The notes beneath the pieces are model-generated. The model saw nothing but the letters and a program-made list of their open reading frames with translations. It searched no databases and was not told the origin of the DNA. 11,575 nucleotides of DNA from Frondihabitans sp. Lineage in GTDB: Bacteria; Actinomycetota; Actinomycetes; Actinomycetales; Microbacteriaceae. The stretch lies in NCBI GenBank assembly GCA_025464735.1, contig JAODMX010000031.1:1-11575 (forward strand), in the 5' to 3' direction. This document shows, piece after piece, positions 1 to 7,328 of this stretch. Numbering within the stretch: the stretch's first letter is position 1; every line of letters starts with the position of its first letter. The position numbers were made by a program, and so were the translations under genes.

Positions 1-671
1 CCGACGCCAGTGTTTGTCCAGAAAGCCTTGAGAGGCGCGCCTGTGACCAACATGTCGGGCATGATCAGAACTCAAGCGGAGCCGAAAATGGATCGCATCG
101 CCGCGCGAGGTGTGATCCCGGTCGCCATGACTCGGTGCGCCGTCCAGGAATAAAGGGCATAGGTGAGTCCCGCCAGGAAGCCGAGTACGACACCGAGCAG
201 GGTGTTCCGGATGCCGCCGTACGTGGAGCCTTGGGACTCGGCGAGGCAGAGCAGGGTGGCGCCGCCGATACCGAGACCGGCACCCACCAGCCAACGCCGA
301 GTGAGGCGGTGATGGTCGGCGACGCGCTCGACGATGGATGCGAACACGGGCGCGGATCCGATCGAGACGACCGTTCCTGCAGCAACACCGGCAAGGTGCA
401 TCGATGTGTAGAAAGCGAGCGGATAGACGGCGACTGCGACCACGCCGAGAGCGACGATGCGTCCTTGTCGATAGAGCCCGGGGAGGTTGCGTCGGATCGC
501 CGGCCAGGCGATGAGTGCTTGCAGGAGCCCACCCACTCCCATGGCTGTCGCACCGATCGCGACGGGGCTGACCCCGGGAGCGAAGGTTGCCGCTGTCCCC
601 GTCGTGCCCCAAAGGACGGAGGCGACCAAGACCGACACAACACCGACGCGGTATCGAGGGGACGCGGTCAC
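1..671 (-). pseudogene. EamA/DMT-family transporter, interrupted by an in-frame stop and cut by the window edge
   Basis: This is a drug/metabolite-transporter-type inner-membrane protein, probably an exporter of small molecules. The frame starts at a GTG (669-671) that overlaps the TetR stop as GTGA, so the two are translationally coupled. Residues 10-30 (VLWGTTGTAA type), 36-58, 72-92, 94-114, 127-144 and 158-178 are hydrophobic helices, and the WGTTGT motif of helix 1 is typical of EamA domains. After residue 199 a TGA (72-74) stops the frame. The same frame then continues to base 1 with family-like sequence (VLIMPDMLVTGAPLKAF), so one nonsense substitution, for example GGA to TGA, or a base-call error explains the break. 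The family usually has about 300 residues and ten helices; the stopped product would have about six. A longer frame upstream to 926 is a shadow of the repressor gene. Substrate unknown. Confidence 0.8.
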
Positions 672-1261
672 AGCGCGTCGATCAGACCGAGAGCGAGTCG
701 CTTCGCCTCTTCGAGCTTGCGGCCGTCGCCGGCGAGCCCCGCCAGGGCCATCGACCCTTCCAGAAGGAACGAGAAGTGGCGCGCCAACGAGTCGACACGG
801 TCCGCGTCTACGAGTCCACTGAGGTGAGCCCGGAGAATCTCCTCGACGTCGTCCTTGTGGCGCCGAACAAGCGCGCGGGCGGGGTGGCCAGCAGGAAGCT
901 CGGCGGCAGCGTTGAGCAGGCCGCAACCGCGAAACCCGCTCTCGTAGGCGAGTTCAGCATGGTCGAGGTACGCGTCGAACACCGCCCCGATCAGGGCTCT
1001 GCTGCCCGATGCCGCCCGCGCGCGATCGGCGTAGAGCCCTAACCACTCTTCGTGTCGTGCTTCGAGGTAAGCCTCCACGAGGTCGGCCTTGGAATCGAAG
1101 TTGTTGTAGAGGCTCATCTTGGCCACACCGGCGTCAGCGGTGATCGTATCGATCCCGGTCGCTGCGATCCCATCCGCGTAAAAACGTCGAGCGGCTGCAT
1201 CAAGGAGACGGCCGCGAGCTGCGCCACGTCGTCGAGGAGCGTTGTCCGCCTTCGCCATCAT
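668..1261 (-). CDS. TetR/AcrR-family transcriptional repressor
   Basis: A 197-residue one-component regulator of normal TetR length. Residues 14-60 form the N-terminal DNA-binding domain: RGRLLDAAARRFYADGIAATG is followed by the helix-turn-helix with VAKMSLYNNFDSKADLVEAY. The C-terminal two thirds is helical and would bind an unknown ligand. The protein starts with two Met codons. A strong AGGAG (1263-1267) lies only 1 nt from the first ATG but 4 nt from the second (1258), so initiation at the second is likely. The stop overlaps the GTG of the exporter gene, and the divergent neighbour is an NAD(P)-binding oxidoreductase. This is the usual layout for a repressor controlling itself, an exporter and a detoxifying enzyme. 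A perfect palindrome directly upstream is the probable operator. Confidence 0.93.
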   Translation of the reverse strand: MMAKADNAPRRRGAARGRLLDAAARRFYADGIAATGIDTITADAGVAKMSLYNNFDSKADLVEAYLEARHEEWLGLYADRARAASGSRALIGAVFDAYLDHAELAYESGFRGCGLLNAAAELPAGHPARALVRRHKDDVEEILRAHLSGLVDADRVDSLARHFSFLLEGSMALAGLAGDGRKLEEAKRLALGLIDAL

Positions 1262-1270
1262 TCTCCTAAT

Positions 1271-1286
1271 TAGGTAGATCTACCTA
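1271..1286. promoter_or_regulatory. Perfect 16-bp palindrome, probable TetR operator
   Basis: TAGGTAGATCTACCTA is a perfect palindrome just upstream of the repressor ribosome-binding site. It overlaps promoter-like hexamers on both strands. Length, symmetry and position are those of a TetR-family operator. Binding by this particular repressor is inferred. Confidence 0.75.
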
Positions 1287-1291
1287 TTATA
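1286..1291 (-). promoter_or_regulatory. Probable -10 element (TATAAT) of the tetR-exporter operon
   Basis: On the minus strand these bases read TATAAT, the consensus -10 hexamer, and touch the palindrome on its upstream side, so an occupied operator would cover the transcription start. A clear -35 is not visible, which is common in actinobacteria. The overlapping plus-strand hexamer TATTAT (1285-1290) could be the -10 of a divergent transcript. Confidence 0.5.
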
Positions 1292-1644
1292 GGGGTATGG
1301 CGGGCCGAAGAGCTCGGCGTGTTCGTCTCGAGAAATACCTCCGAGAGGCCCCGTGTGATGACCGTCGTGCCCTAGTGGAGAAAACCCCTGTGGGTGTGCC
1401 CGTCAGTTACCGCCGGAATTGGCACGGCCGACGCGAGTCGTGCGGTGGGGATGGGGGCGACGATTGGACCCGTGAGGAGTACGAGATGCGACAGGCGAAA
1501 AACGCCCGGCCACGCGCCAGCGTCGCTGTGGACGGGGTGGCATCGCTCACGTTGGGGTGGCGTCGCGGAAATGCGCGACGCGAACCGCACATGGGTGCTG
1601 TCGCGTGGGGCGCGGTGCGCAGCCCCGAGTGGTTGGCTGGGCAC
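1292..1644 (+). other. Long leader between the operator and the oxidoreductase gene
   Basis: These roughly 350 bases contain no recognisable gene. The plus-strand frame of the oxidoreductase stays open back to an ATG at 1297, which would add 116 residues. That extension is Arg/Gly-rich, lies ahead of the nucleotide-binding motif that normally begins such proteins, and resembles no domain I know. I treat it as untranslated leader or spacer; a second promoter nearer 1645 is possible but not evident. Confidence 0.45.
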
Positions 1645-2484
1645 ATGAACGCACGTGCCGAAGTCGCGGTCACCGGAGCCACCGGGCACGTCGGCGGCGC
1701 CGTCGCGACCCTGCTCAGCGAGGCGGGCATCGAGCAGCGGCTGATCGTGCGGAATGCGCTGCGGGCACCTCGTCTTACGGGCGCCGAGGTGGCGGTGGCG
1801 AGTTACGGGGATCGGGAGGCGTCCTTGGCGGCTCTCGACGGGATCCGGACCCTCTTGATGGTCTCGGCGGCCGAGGCCCCGAACCGCCTCGAGCAACACG
1901 AGGCCTTCGTCGACGCGGCAGCGGAGGCCGGCGTCGAGCACATCGTCTACACGTCGTTCGTCGGCGCACGGGCCGACGCCATCTTCACGCTCGCCCGTGA
2001 CCACTTCAGAACCGAGGAGCGAATCAAGGGCACAGGATCCCGATTCACGATTCTGCGCGACAACTTCTATCTCGATTTCGTACCCGAGCTGGTGGGCGAC
2101 GACGGCGTCATTCGGGGCCCGGCCGGCACGGGCCGCATGGCGGCGGTCGCTCGCGCAGACGTGGCGTCCGTTGCCGCGGCCGTGCTGACGTCGCCGAGCG
2201 CTCACATCGGCAAGATCTACGAGCTCACCGGCCCGGAGGCATTCAGCCTCGACGAGGCGGCCAGGATCCTGTCCAAGATGACCGCACGCCGGGTCACCTT
2301 CCACAACGAGACCGTCGACGAGGCCTACGAGTCCCGGCAGAAGTGGAACCCCGAGCCCTGGCAGGCCGACGCCTGGGTGTCGACCTACACGTCGATCGCG
2401 TCCGGCGAGTTGGCCGAGGTCAGCGGTGACGTGCAGGCGCTGACGGGGCGGCGGCCGTTGTCGCTGGCTGATTTGTTGGCGTAG
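1645..2484 (+). CDS. NmrA/QorB-like NAD(P)-binding oxidoreductase (atypical SDR)
   Basis: A 279-residue Rossmann-fold protein of the atypical short-chain dehydrogenase group (NmrA-like, NAD(P)H:quinone oxidoreductase type 2 relatives). The dinucleotide-binding motif GATGHVGG is at residues 11-18, directly after the first beta strand, which is why the ATG at 1645 is preferred over the upstream ATG at 1297. IVRN (34-37) follows beta 2, where an Arg often favours NADPH. VEHIVYTSFVGA (97-108) is the family strand with YTS in place of the classical YxxxK site. The stretch FTILRDNFYLDF (134-145) is also typical. No strong Shine-Dalgarno is visible. Being divergent from a TetR/exporter pair, it probably acts in response to a quinone or other electrophile. 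Exact substrate unknown. Confidence 0.88.
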   Translation: MNARAEVAVTGATGHVGGAVATLLSEAGIEQRLIVRNALRAPRLTGAEVAVASYGDREASLAALDGIRTLLMVSAAEAPNRLEQHEAFVDAAAEAGVEHIVYTSFVGARADAIFTLARDHFRTEERIKGTGSRFTILRDNFYLDFVPELVGDDGVIRGPAGTGRMAAVARADVASVAAAVLTSPSAHIGKIYELTGPEAFSLDEAARILSKMTARRVTFHNETVDEAYESRQKWNPEPWQADAWVSTYTSIASGELAEVSGDVQALTGRRPLSLADLLA

Positions 2485-2606
2485 GACGGGCGGCGGGGAC
2501 AGTCGGCGGCGCAGGGGTCATCGACAGGGTCACGATGATCGGGCTGACGCGCGCACCCGCACTGAGGATCCACAAGAATCGGGCGAGCCCCGTACCCACC
2601 TTCGCG

Positions 2607-3830
2607 CTAGGAGGACGAGCGTCGTTTTCTCTTCTGAACATCGGGGACGGTTAGGTCCGGGACGGCGCGGAGGAGGAACTTGTCGAACTCTGGCACAGTG
2701 AACGCCGCGTAGCCGTGATCGGGTGTGTAGAGGAGGCCCATGTCGATGAGTTCCGCGCGCGTGGGACCCAACTGCGAAGATTCGCGACTCATGACTCGCG
2801 CTACGTCGGCAGCCTTCTGGGCGTCAGGCCCGAGCTCGGCCATTGCCCTCATGTACGCCGTCTGTAGCGGGGTTGCCCGGTCAAGTCGTACCCGGAAGAA
2901 GGAACCGTCCAGTTTCGCCTCGTAAGCCTCGCGGGCGATGCCGACATCGTCCCTGGTGATCTCGGGCTCGTTGGCCACGCTCCACACTTGATAGCCAAGT
3001 TCCTGGATGAAGTAGGGGTAGCCGTGAGTGATTTCGAGGGCAAGGTCGAGAGCGTCCTTCGTGAAAGTGGCACCCTCGACAGCGGCTGGCTCGATGAATG
3101 CCTTGCGAGCATCCTCGTCGTCCAGGGATCCAATTCGCGGGAATCGGAACAGGCGTTCAGCATAGGATTTCGCGTCTCCGGCGAGCTCTGCGATCTGCGG
3201 TAGACCGGCGCCGACGAAGGTCAGAGGTAGCTTCCTCTGGACGGTCTTGTGAACGGCTTGAATGAGGGCCTCGAGCTGACTTGAGCGCAGAAACTGGATC
3301 TCGTCGATCAGAATCGCCACTCCGCTGTTCTGCTCTTGGGCGGCCTCGCCAATTGCGACGAACACATCGGTGAGATCCATCCCGAGGTCTCCATGATCGG
3401 CGAGACCCTCAGCCGGATCGACGTCCCACGTGAGGGTGAAAGGCCCCTCGACGGAGACCGACAGGGCGAAGGAGCTGAGAACTTCGGCGGCGCGGCGACC
3501 TCGTGCTGTCCACCTCACCCGGGGCGAGAGGCGGAGGAGTGCCGAACGCAACTGAGAGAACATCGTTTGTCGAAAATGGGCGTCGTCGTGCTTGCTGGCC
3601 TCTATCTCGATGACCTCCCATTTGGAAGCCCGGGCGATATCGCCGAACTCGCCGAGAAGGACGGTTTTGCCAACACCTCGAAGACCCGTCACGATCACTG
3701 ATTGGTCGGTTCGCCCCCGCGCGAGTCGCTCGAGAAGGACGCGGAAGTTCGCGGTCTCGTCGTCGCGGCCCACAATTATCTCGGGAGACGCGCCGGCGTT
3801 GGGCGTGTAGGGGTTGCTGACGCTGTCCAT
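2607..3830 (-). CDS. Orc1/archaeal-ATPase-like P-loop ATPase
   Basis: A 407-residue cytoplasmic ATPase of unknown role. The N-terminus (NPYTPNAGASPEIIVGRDDE) has the VGRDDE box that opens Orc1-like and STAND-related AAA domains. Walker A is GLRGVGKT at 49-56 and Walker B is VAILIDEIQ at 171-179, with D176/E177 as catalytic acids. FVGAGLP near 205-211 looks like a sensor-1 strand. THGYPYFIQELGYQVW (269-283) is the conserved lid segment of this family. Residues of about 320-400 probably form a winged helix (ARVMSRESSQLGPTRAELIDMGLL). The C-terminus is basic (QKRKRRSSS). It is convergent with the oxidoreductase and has its own upstream region with an inverted repeat. Such single-gene ATPases are common in accessory regions of actinobacteria. 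A defence or DNA-transaction role is possible, but nothing here proves it. Confidence 0.85.
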   Translation of the reverse strand: MDSVSNPYTPNAGASPEIIVGRDDETANFRVLLERLARGRTDQSVIVTGLRGVGKTVLLGEFGDIARASKWEVIEIEASKHDDAHFRQTMFSQLRSALLRLSPRVRWTARGRRAAEVLSSFALSVSVEGPFTLTWDVDPAEGLADHGDLGMDLTDVFVAIGEAAQEQNSGVAILIDEIQFLRSSQLEALIQAVHKTVQRKLPLTFVGAGLPQIAELAGDAKSYAERLFRFPRIGSLDDEDARKAFIEPAAVEGATFTKDALDLALEITHGYPYFIQELGYQVWSVANEPEITRDDVGIAREAYEAKLDGSFFRVRLDRATPLQTAYMRAMAELGPDAQKAADVARVMSRESSQLGPTRAELIDMGLLYTPDHGYAAFTVPEFDKFLLRAVPDLTVPDVQKRKRRSSS

Positions 3831-3847
3831 GTGTCGACTTTACTTCG

Positions 3848-3879
3848 TTTATAAGGCTTTATTGCATTCCAATAAAACC
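3848..3879 (-). promoter_or_regulatory. AT-rich promoter region with inverted repeat upstream of the ATPase gene
   Basis: GGCTTTATTG (3855-3864) and CAATAAAACC (3870-3879) form a 10-bp inverted repeat with one mismatch and a 5-nt spacer. Next to it, TATAAA on the minus strand (3848-3853) could be a -10, with TTTATT (3871-3876) 17 bp upstream as -35 inside the repeat. The patch is clearly AT-richer than its surroundings. An operator or autoregulatory site is plausible. No good ribosome-binding site precedes the ATG at 3830, so the transcript may have a very short leader. Confidence 0.45.
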
Positions 3880-3935
3880 GACTAAAGCTCCAAAAGCTCC
3901 GCTCTCGGGCACCGCCGTTTCTCCGCGGACTCGCG

Positions 3936-4196
3936 CTAGCGCCGCGCAGAGCGTGGACTGCGTTTCCGCTGCCGGTCGAAGATCTGGCCCATGGATACGC
4001 CGATGACTATCCCGAAAAGCGCGTAGCAGAGGTTCTCCGTTTCTCGGCTTGTGAGCCCCTCGCGGAGTGCAATCGCGTAGAAGACGAACCACACCGCCAC
4101 AGGGATGCAGGCCAAGACTGTGCCCCACAGCCGGTTTGCGAACGCGGAGGCGAGCCCGAAGACGAGGCCCGCGCCGAGACCAATCACGACGAACAT
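3936..4196 (-). CDS. Small hypothetical membrane protein
   Basis: An 86-residue protein I do not recognise. Two or three hydrophobic segments are visible: residues 2-18 (VVIGLGAGLVFGLASAF), 26-43 (TVLACIPVAVWFVFYAIA) and about 58-70 (YALFGIVIGVSMG). A strongly basic tail follows (RQRKRSPRSARR), which by the positive-inside rule would be cytoplasmic. The ATG at 4196 is preceded by GAAAGG at good spacing, in the 10-nt gap after the upstream gene. The two genes are therefore probably cotranscribed. Function unknown. Confidence 0.65.
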   Translation of the reverse strand: MFVVIGLGAGLVFGLASAFANRLWGTVLACIPVAVWFVFYAIALREGLTSRETENLCYALFGIVIGVSMGQIFDRQRKRSPRSARR

Positions 4197-4206
4197 CGGA
4201 GCCTTT

Positions 4207-4536
4207 CTAGCAATTCGGGAACGTCGGCCACCAGGCGCCTACCGCGGGTGGGAAGCCCGCGACGGGGACCCTGATTGAGCTTCCGAGCGAACCGAGCTTG
4301 ACCCCCGACGTCGGGTCGGTTGGAACAGCGATGTTGGTGCCGTCGATGGTCGCGCGAATCGCATTCGCGCCGGACACGCTGGTGGCCACTTCGGCGGAAT
4401 CGGCGAGGGCGCTGGGCGTCGCTCTGGTCACGGCCCTGAACGCGTCGACCGGAGGAGGCACGGGTGCAGCGGCCACCCCCGCCACAAGTGCAACGATCGC
4501 CCCACCGACGAGCAGCGGTGACAAGCTCAACTTCAT
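4207..4536 (-). CDS. Small secreted hypothetical protein with signal peptide
   Basis: A 109-residue protein with a classical Sec signal: MKLS, a hydrophobic core (LLVGGAIVALVAGVAA) and a likely cleavage site near AAA|AP at residues 22-25. The mature part is Ala/Thr/Val-rich with a Pro stretch at its start (PVPPPVD) and ends in WWPTFPNC, with a single cysteine. No lipobox is present and no domain is recognised. It is followed after 10 nt by a small membrane protein gene, suggesting a two-gene unit. The start is weakly supported by a purine stretch (GAATCGAG) a few bases upstream. Confidence 0.62.
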   Translation of the reverse strand: MKLSLSPLLVGGAIVALVAGVAAAPVPPPVDAFRAVTRATPSALADSAEVATSVSGANAIRATIDGTNIAVPTDPTSGVKLGSLGSSIRVPVAGFPPAVGAWWPTFPNC

Positions 4537-5220
4537 TGTTTGACTCGATTCTGTGTAGCAGTTGGAATACCGCCGACCGAGCTCACTTCGCCCGAGTCGG
4601 CAACGCCCGGTCTCAGCGTCCGCCGAGAGTGATCAAGAGAATGGCATTAACATTCTGATATCTCAACATTTGAAATTCTCGGGCGTGTTGACTCCGTGTG
4701 TCGGCCGAGGGCGGCAACCCTCCAGCGGCAGCTAGACGGAGATCGCCAGCGGCAATGGTCGGTGCCGACGTCGAGCAAGCATGCGACGTGATGGCTCCAA
4801 AATGCCCTCTACGGGAGGAGGGCCCAACGTGGATTGCGTACCGAGTGTCTAAGAAGCGACACTCCTGTGCCGAGCATCGGCTACGTCGGCTGACTCCCGT
4901 TCGGTGCGGGCCGTTGCCCCTCGTCCGCTGCCCTCGCACAAACACTGACGCCGCGATGCGACCTCTTCCATGCTTACTTGCGGATCAGGCCCCTGGCGCT
5001 GACGCTCCATAAATGCCCTTGAGGCATCTGAATCCTTCGTTGTCCAGCTTGAAACCCTGTGCCACGGGACGTTGCCGCTCCGTATGCTCCATCCGGCCTG
5101 GTCGGGTACCGGGCGCACGTGGCCGCGCACAATCGAGTTCGAGATACTGAATACAGCGACCCCAGAAGCGGCCTCAGTGTGCAACACCCAACCGGAAACT
5201 AGATCCTCAGCAGCCCCAAC
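4537..5220. other. Gene-poor interval with a possible degraded frame
   Basis: No gene with recognisable homology is visible. The first about 150 bases are the promoter side of the secreted-protein gene. On the minus strand, from the IS boundary (5220) to 4849, one frame is open and reads at first like protein (SGWVLHTEAASGVAVFSISN). It has no normal start on this side of the IS and ends in Arg/Ser-rich sequence that looks non-coding. It may be the tail of a gene beheaded by the IS, or chance. No tRNA, terminator or repeat was found. Confidence 0.35.
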
Positions 5221-5247
5221 GGGTCTGTCAGATTTCTTGTGTAACTG
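5221..5247. repeat. Left terminal inverted repeat of the IS256-family element
   Basis: GGGTCTGTCAGA, then TT, then TCTTGTGTAACTG. It matches the complement of 6598-6624 at 25 of 27 positions; the two mismatches are adjacent at positions 13-14. After one extra G the similarity continues for CATCGG. Confidence 0.93.
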
Positions 5248-5254
5248 GCATCGG

Positions 5255-6547
5255 CTAGTTGATTCCTAGGCGGTCGCCGTAGGTCGTTGCGAGGGTGTTC
5301 AGGATAGCTTTCCACCCCGCGATCTCGCCCGTCGGATTGGCCCGGTTCGCGCGGCGTTCGAGGATCGCCAGATACATCACCTTCAGCGCGGACTGCTCGT
5401 TCGGGAAATGACCCCTGCGCCTGGTCGCTTGTCGGAAGCGAGCGTTGAGGGACTCGATCCCGTTGGTCGTGTAAATCAGTTTCCGGATCTCGAGCGGGTA
5501 GCCAAGGAACGGCGTGAACTCGCCCCATGAGCGTCTCCACATGGCGATCATCGCCGGGTAGATCGGTTCCCATTCCTTCGCGAACTCGTCGAACCGCTGC
5601 TCGGCGGCCTTCACGGTCGGCGCCTGATAGACCTGCTTCAGGTGGTCCGCGATCGGTTTCCAGTACTTCCTCGACGCGAACCGGAGGCTGTTGCGGACCA
5701 GGTGCACGACGCAGGTCTGCACGGTCGCCATCGGCCACGTCGCCTGGATCGAATCCGGCAAGCCTTTCAGACCATCGCAGCAGACGAAGAGGACGTCGTG
5801 GACGCCGCGGTTCTTCAGCTCGGTCAGCATGTTCATCCACTGCTTCGAGCCTTCCCCGCCGGTCGGTCCGACCCACATTCCCAACACGTCTCGGTGACCG
5901 TCGAGGTCGATCCCCAATGCCACATAGACGGGGCGGTTTCCGACCTGCCCGTCTCGGACCTTCATGACGATCGCGTCGATGAGGATTACCGGGTAGATCG
6001 AGTCGAGGGGGCGGGCCTGCCATGCCTGCATGTCGTCGAGGACCCGGTCGGTGACCTTCGACACCAACTCGCGGGAGATGTCTTGGCCATAGACATCGGC
6101 CAGGTGCGCTTGGATGTCGCCGGTCGTCATGCCCTTGGCATAGAGCGAGACGACGGCCTCGTCGAAGCCAGCGATCCGGCGTTGGTATTTCGGCACGATC
6201 GCCGGCTCGAAGGTTCCCTGCCGGTCCCTCGGGACATGGACGGTGACTTCACCGATCTCGGTCCGGACCGTTTTCGGCGTCGACCCGTTTCTCGAGTTCT
6301 GCCCGTTCCGCCCATCGAACTCATGCTTGTCATAGCCGAGATGGTCCGACATCTCGACTTCCAATGCCGTCTGCAGCACCTGCCTGGTCAGCCCCGTCAG
6401 GAGTCCGTTCGGGCCCGTTAGCTCGATGCCTTGCCCTTTCGCGGACTCGACCAGCTCCGCCGCTAACGCGGCGAAGTCCGTCTCCGCAGGCAGCGGCCAT
6501 CCGGTCTCGGGATCAAAGCGGACATGTTTTTGGATGTCTCTGCTCAT
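5255..6547 (-). CDS. IS256-family DDE transposase
   Basis: Catalyses cut-and-paste or copy-out transposition of the element. Counting from an upstream ATG at 6568, the catalytic residues are D198 (VILIDAIVMKVRDG), D265 (VCCDGLKG) and E372 (TTNGIESLNARFRQ). The characteristic C-x2-H stretch (QTCVVHLVRNSLRF, near 285-297) precedes an alpha-helical insertion. The N-terminal region (LTRQVLQTALEVEMSDHLGY, then NGQNSRNGSTPKTV) is the family's DNA-binding part. I prefer the ATG at 6547 (430 residues, MSRDIQKH) because GGGAAGA lies about 8 nt upstream; the ATG at 6568 would add seven residues. The frame is intact to TAG at 5255-5257, eight bases inside the left repeat, so the element may be active. 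Confidence 0.95.
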   Translation of the reverse strand: MSRDIQKHVRFDPETGWPLPAETDFAALAAELVESAKGQGIELTGPNGLLTGLTRQVLQTALEVEMSDHLGYDKHEFDGRNGQNSRNGSTPKTVRTEIGEVTVHVPRDRQGTFEPAIVPKYQRRIAGFDEAVVSLYAKGMTTGDIQAHLADVYGQDISRELVSKVTDRVLDDMQAWQARPLDSIYPVILIDAIVMKVRDGQVGNRPVYVALGIDLDGHRDVLGMWVGPTGGEGSKQWMNMLTELKNRGVHDVLFVCCDGLKGLPDSIQATWPMATVQTCVVHLVRNSLRFASRKYWKPIADHLKQVYQAPTVKAAEQRFDEFAKEWEPIYPAMIAMWRRSWGEFTPFLGYPLEIRKLIYTTNGIESLNARFRQATRRRGHFPNEQSALKVMYLAILERRANRANPTGEIAGWKAILNTLATTYGDRLGIN

Positions 6548-6597
6548 GCGTGATTCTTCCCATCCCACGACCCAAGGCCGTGGATGTCACGCCGATG

Positions 6598-6624
6598 CAG
6601 TTACACAAGATCTCTGACAGACCC
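6598..6624. repeat. Right terminal inverted repeat of the IS256-family element
   Basis: Read on the minus strand from 6624 this is GGGTCTGTCAGA, then GA, then TCTTGTGTAACTG, the partner of 5221-5247. Read outward on the plus strand it is open in frame with the adjoining toxin sequence. Confidence 0.93.
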
Positions 6625-6697
6625 GGGCCTGGAAAACCTTGGGACGTCGCTGGGCCTGTCGCCGGCGCCTTGGACCCCAGCCGCCCCCGGGAACACC

Positions 6698-6739
6698 GGT
6701 TCCTCCGGAGGTTCGTCGGGTGGTTCCTCTTCCGGCGGG
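6698..6739 (+). repeat. Gly/Ser-rich low-complexity linker in the toxin
   Basis: Fourteen consecutive codons encode only Gly and Ser (GSSGGSSGGSSSGG) with varied codon use. They sit between the TPAAPGN and SKFG motifs. The second toxin tip lacks this stretch at the same place, so it is a tip-specific expansion acting as a flexible linker. Confidence 0.85.
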
Positions 6740-7244
6740 TGGGCTTCCTATTCCGGTGTGATCAGTGGTCAGCACAGCAAGTTCGGTTACGGCGGATTCG
6801 ATGGCACCGACCCCTACAGCTCCAAGAAGGCCTACGCGCTCGGCGTCGCCGAGAAGAAAGCCGTGCCACAAACGGACGGGGACTTCTTCATAGCAGGCGG
6901 AGTCTCAATAGCAGTTCTCGGAGGCGCACTGGTTTGTGCTCTCGCCGTTGAAGCGTGTGCACAGCTTCTTGAAGGAGGCGATAACGAGGACGAGGCTGCG
7001 TCATCTTCGGGCGGTGCAGCCGCAGTGCGTGCCGGGCAGGCTGGCGAGGCTGCGGTGAAGGACGCTTACAAAATCGGAGATAAAGCCACCCGGGTAATCG
7101 ATGGACGCACCCGCATCTTCGATGGACTCAACGACGATGCAGTCTCTGAGGTTAAAAATGTCAAGTATCAAGCTTTTACTCAACAACTCAAGGACAGTCT
7201 CGCCTATGCACAGGAGCACAACGTCAACTTTGATCTCTACGTCC

Positions 7245-7250
7245 GGGGGG
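7245..7250 (+). other. Six-G run at the toxin frame break
   Basis: Codons here are GTC CGG GGG GAT. Upstream sequence needs this frame for the EVKN nuclease motif; downstream sequence needs the frame one base back for LSRPLFDAI and NLKFIP. Seven G (or four) would join the two. The run could be a mutational slip, a base-call error, or a site of transcriptional or ribosomal slippage. Confidence 0.75.
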
Positions 7251-7328
7251 ATCAAATCCAACTACGCTTTCTCGACCGTTGTTCGACGCCATTCACGACA
7301 CTCCGAACTTCAATCTAAAGTTCATACC

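Larger units (their letters stand above)
5221..6624 (-). mobile_element. IS256-family insertion sequence, 1404 bp
   Basis: A complete-looking element bounded by inverted repeats beginning GGGTCTGTCAGA at both ends and holding one intact IS256-type transposase gene. Its length is normal for the family. The 8 bases outside the left end (GCCCCAAC) and outside the right end (GGGCCTGG) differ, so there is no target duplication of the usual 8-9 bp. The right end directly abuts a toxin gene that lacks its 5' part, while the left flank shows no sign of the missing part. Insertion accompanied by deletion, or recombination between two IS copies, fits this. Confidence 0.92.

Noticed and set aside
672..926. 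N-terminal extension of the exporter frame to an ATG-type start at 926
   Set aside because: It lies entirely within the TetR gene in another frame, is Arg/Pro-rich, and the GTG at 671 with GTGA coupling matches the family start.
1372..2304. Minus-strand open frame of 310 codons antisense to the oxidoreductase
   Set aside because: GC-rich shadow of the plus-strand Rossmann protein; its His/Arg-rich product lacks any motif.
2485..2606. Terminator between the convergent oxidoreductase and ATPase genes
   Set aside because: Only a 6-bp TCATCG/CGATGA pair with a 9-base loop is seen and no T tract; too weak to call.
5199..5260. TDPLGL read across the IS left end, resembling the Rhs DPLGL boundary
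   Set aside because: TDP is encoded by the inverted repeat itself (also at the right end) and a stop follows soon after; the resemblance is chance.
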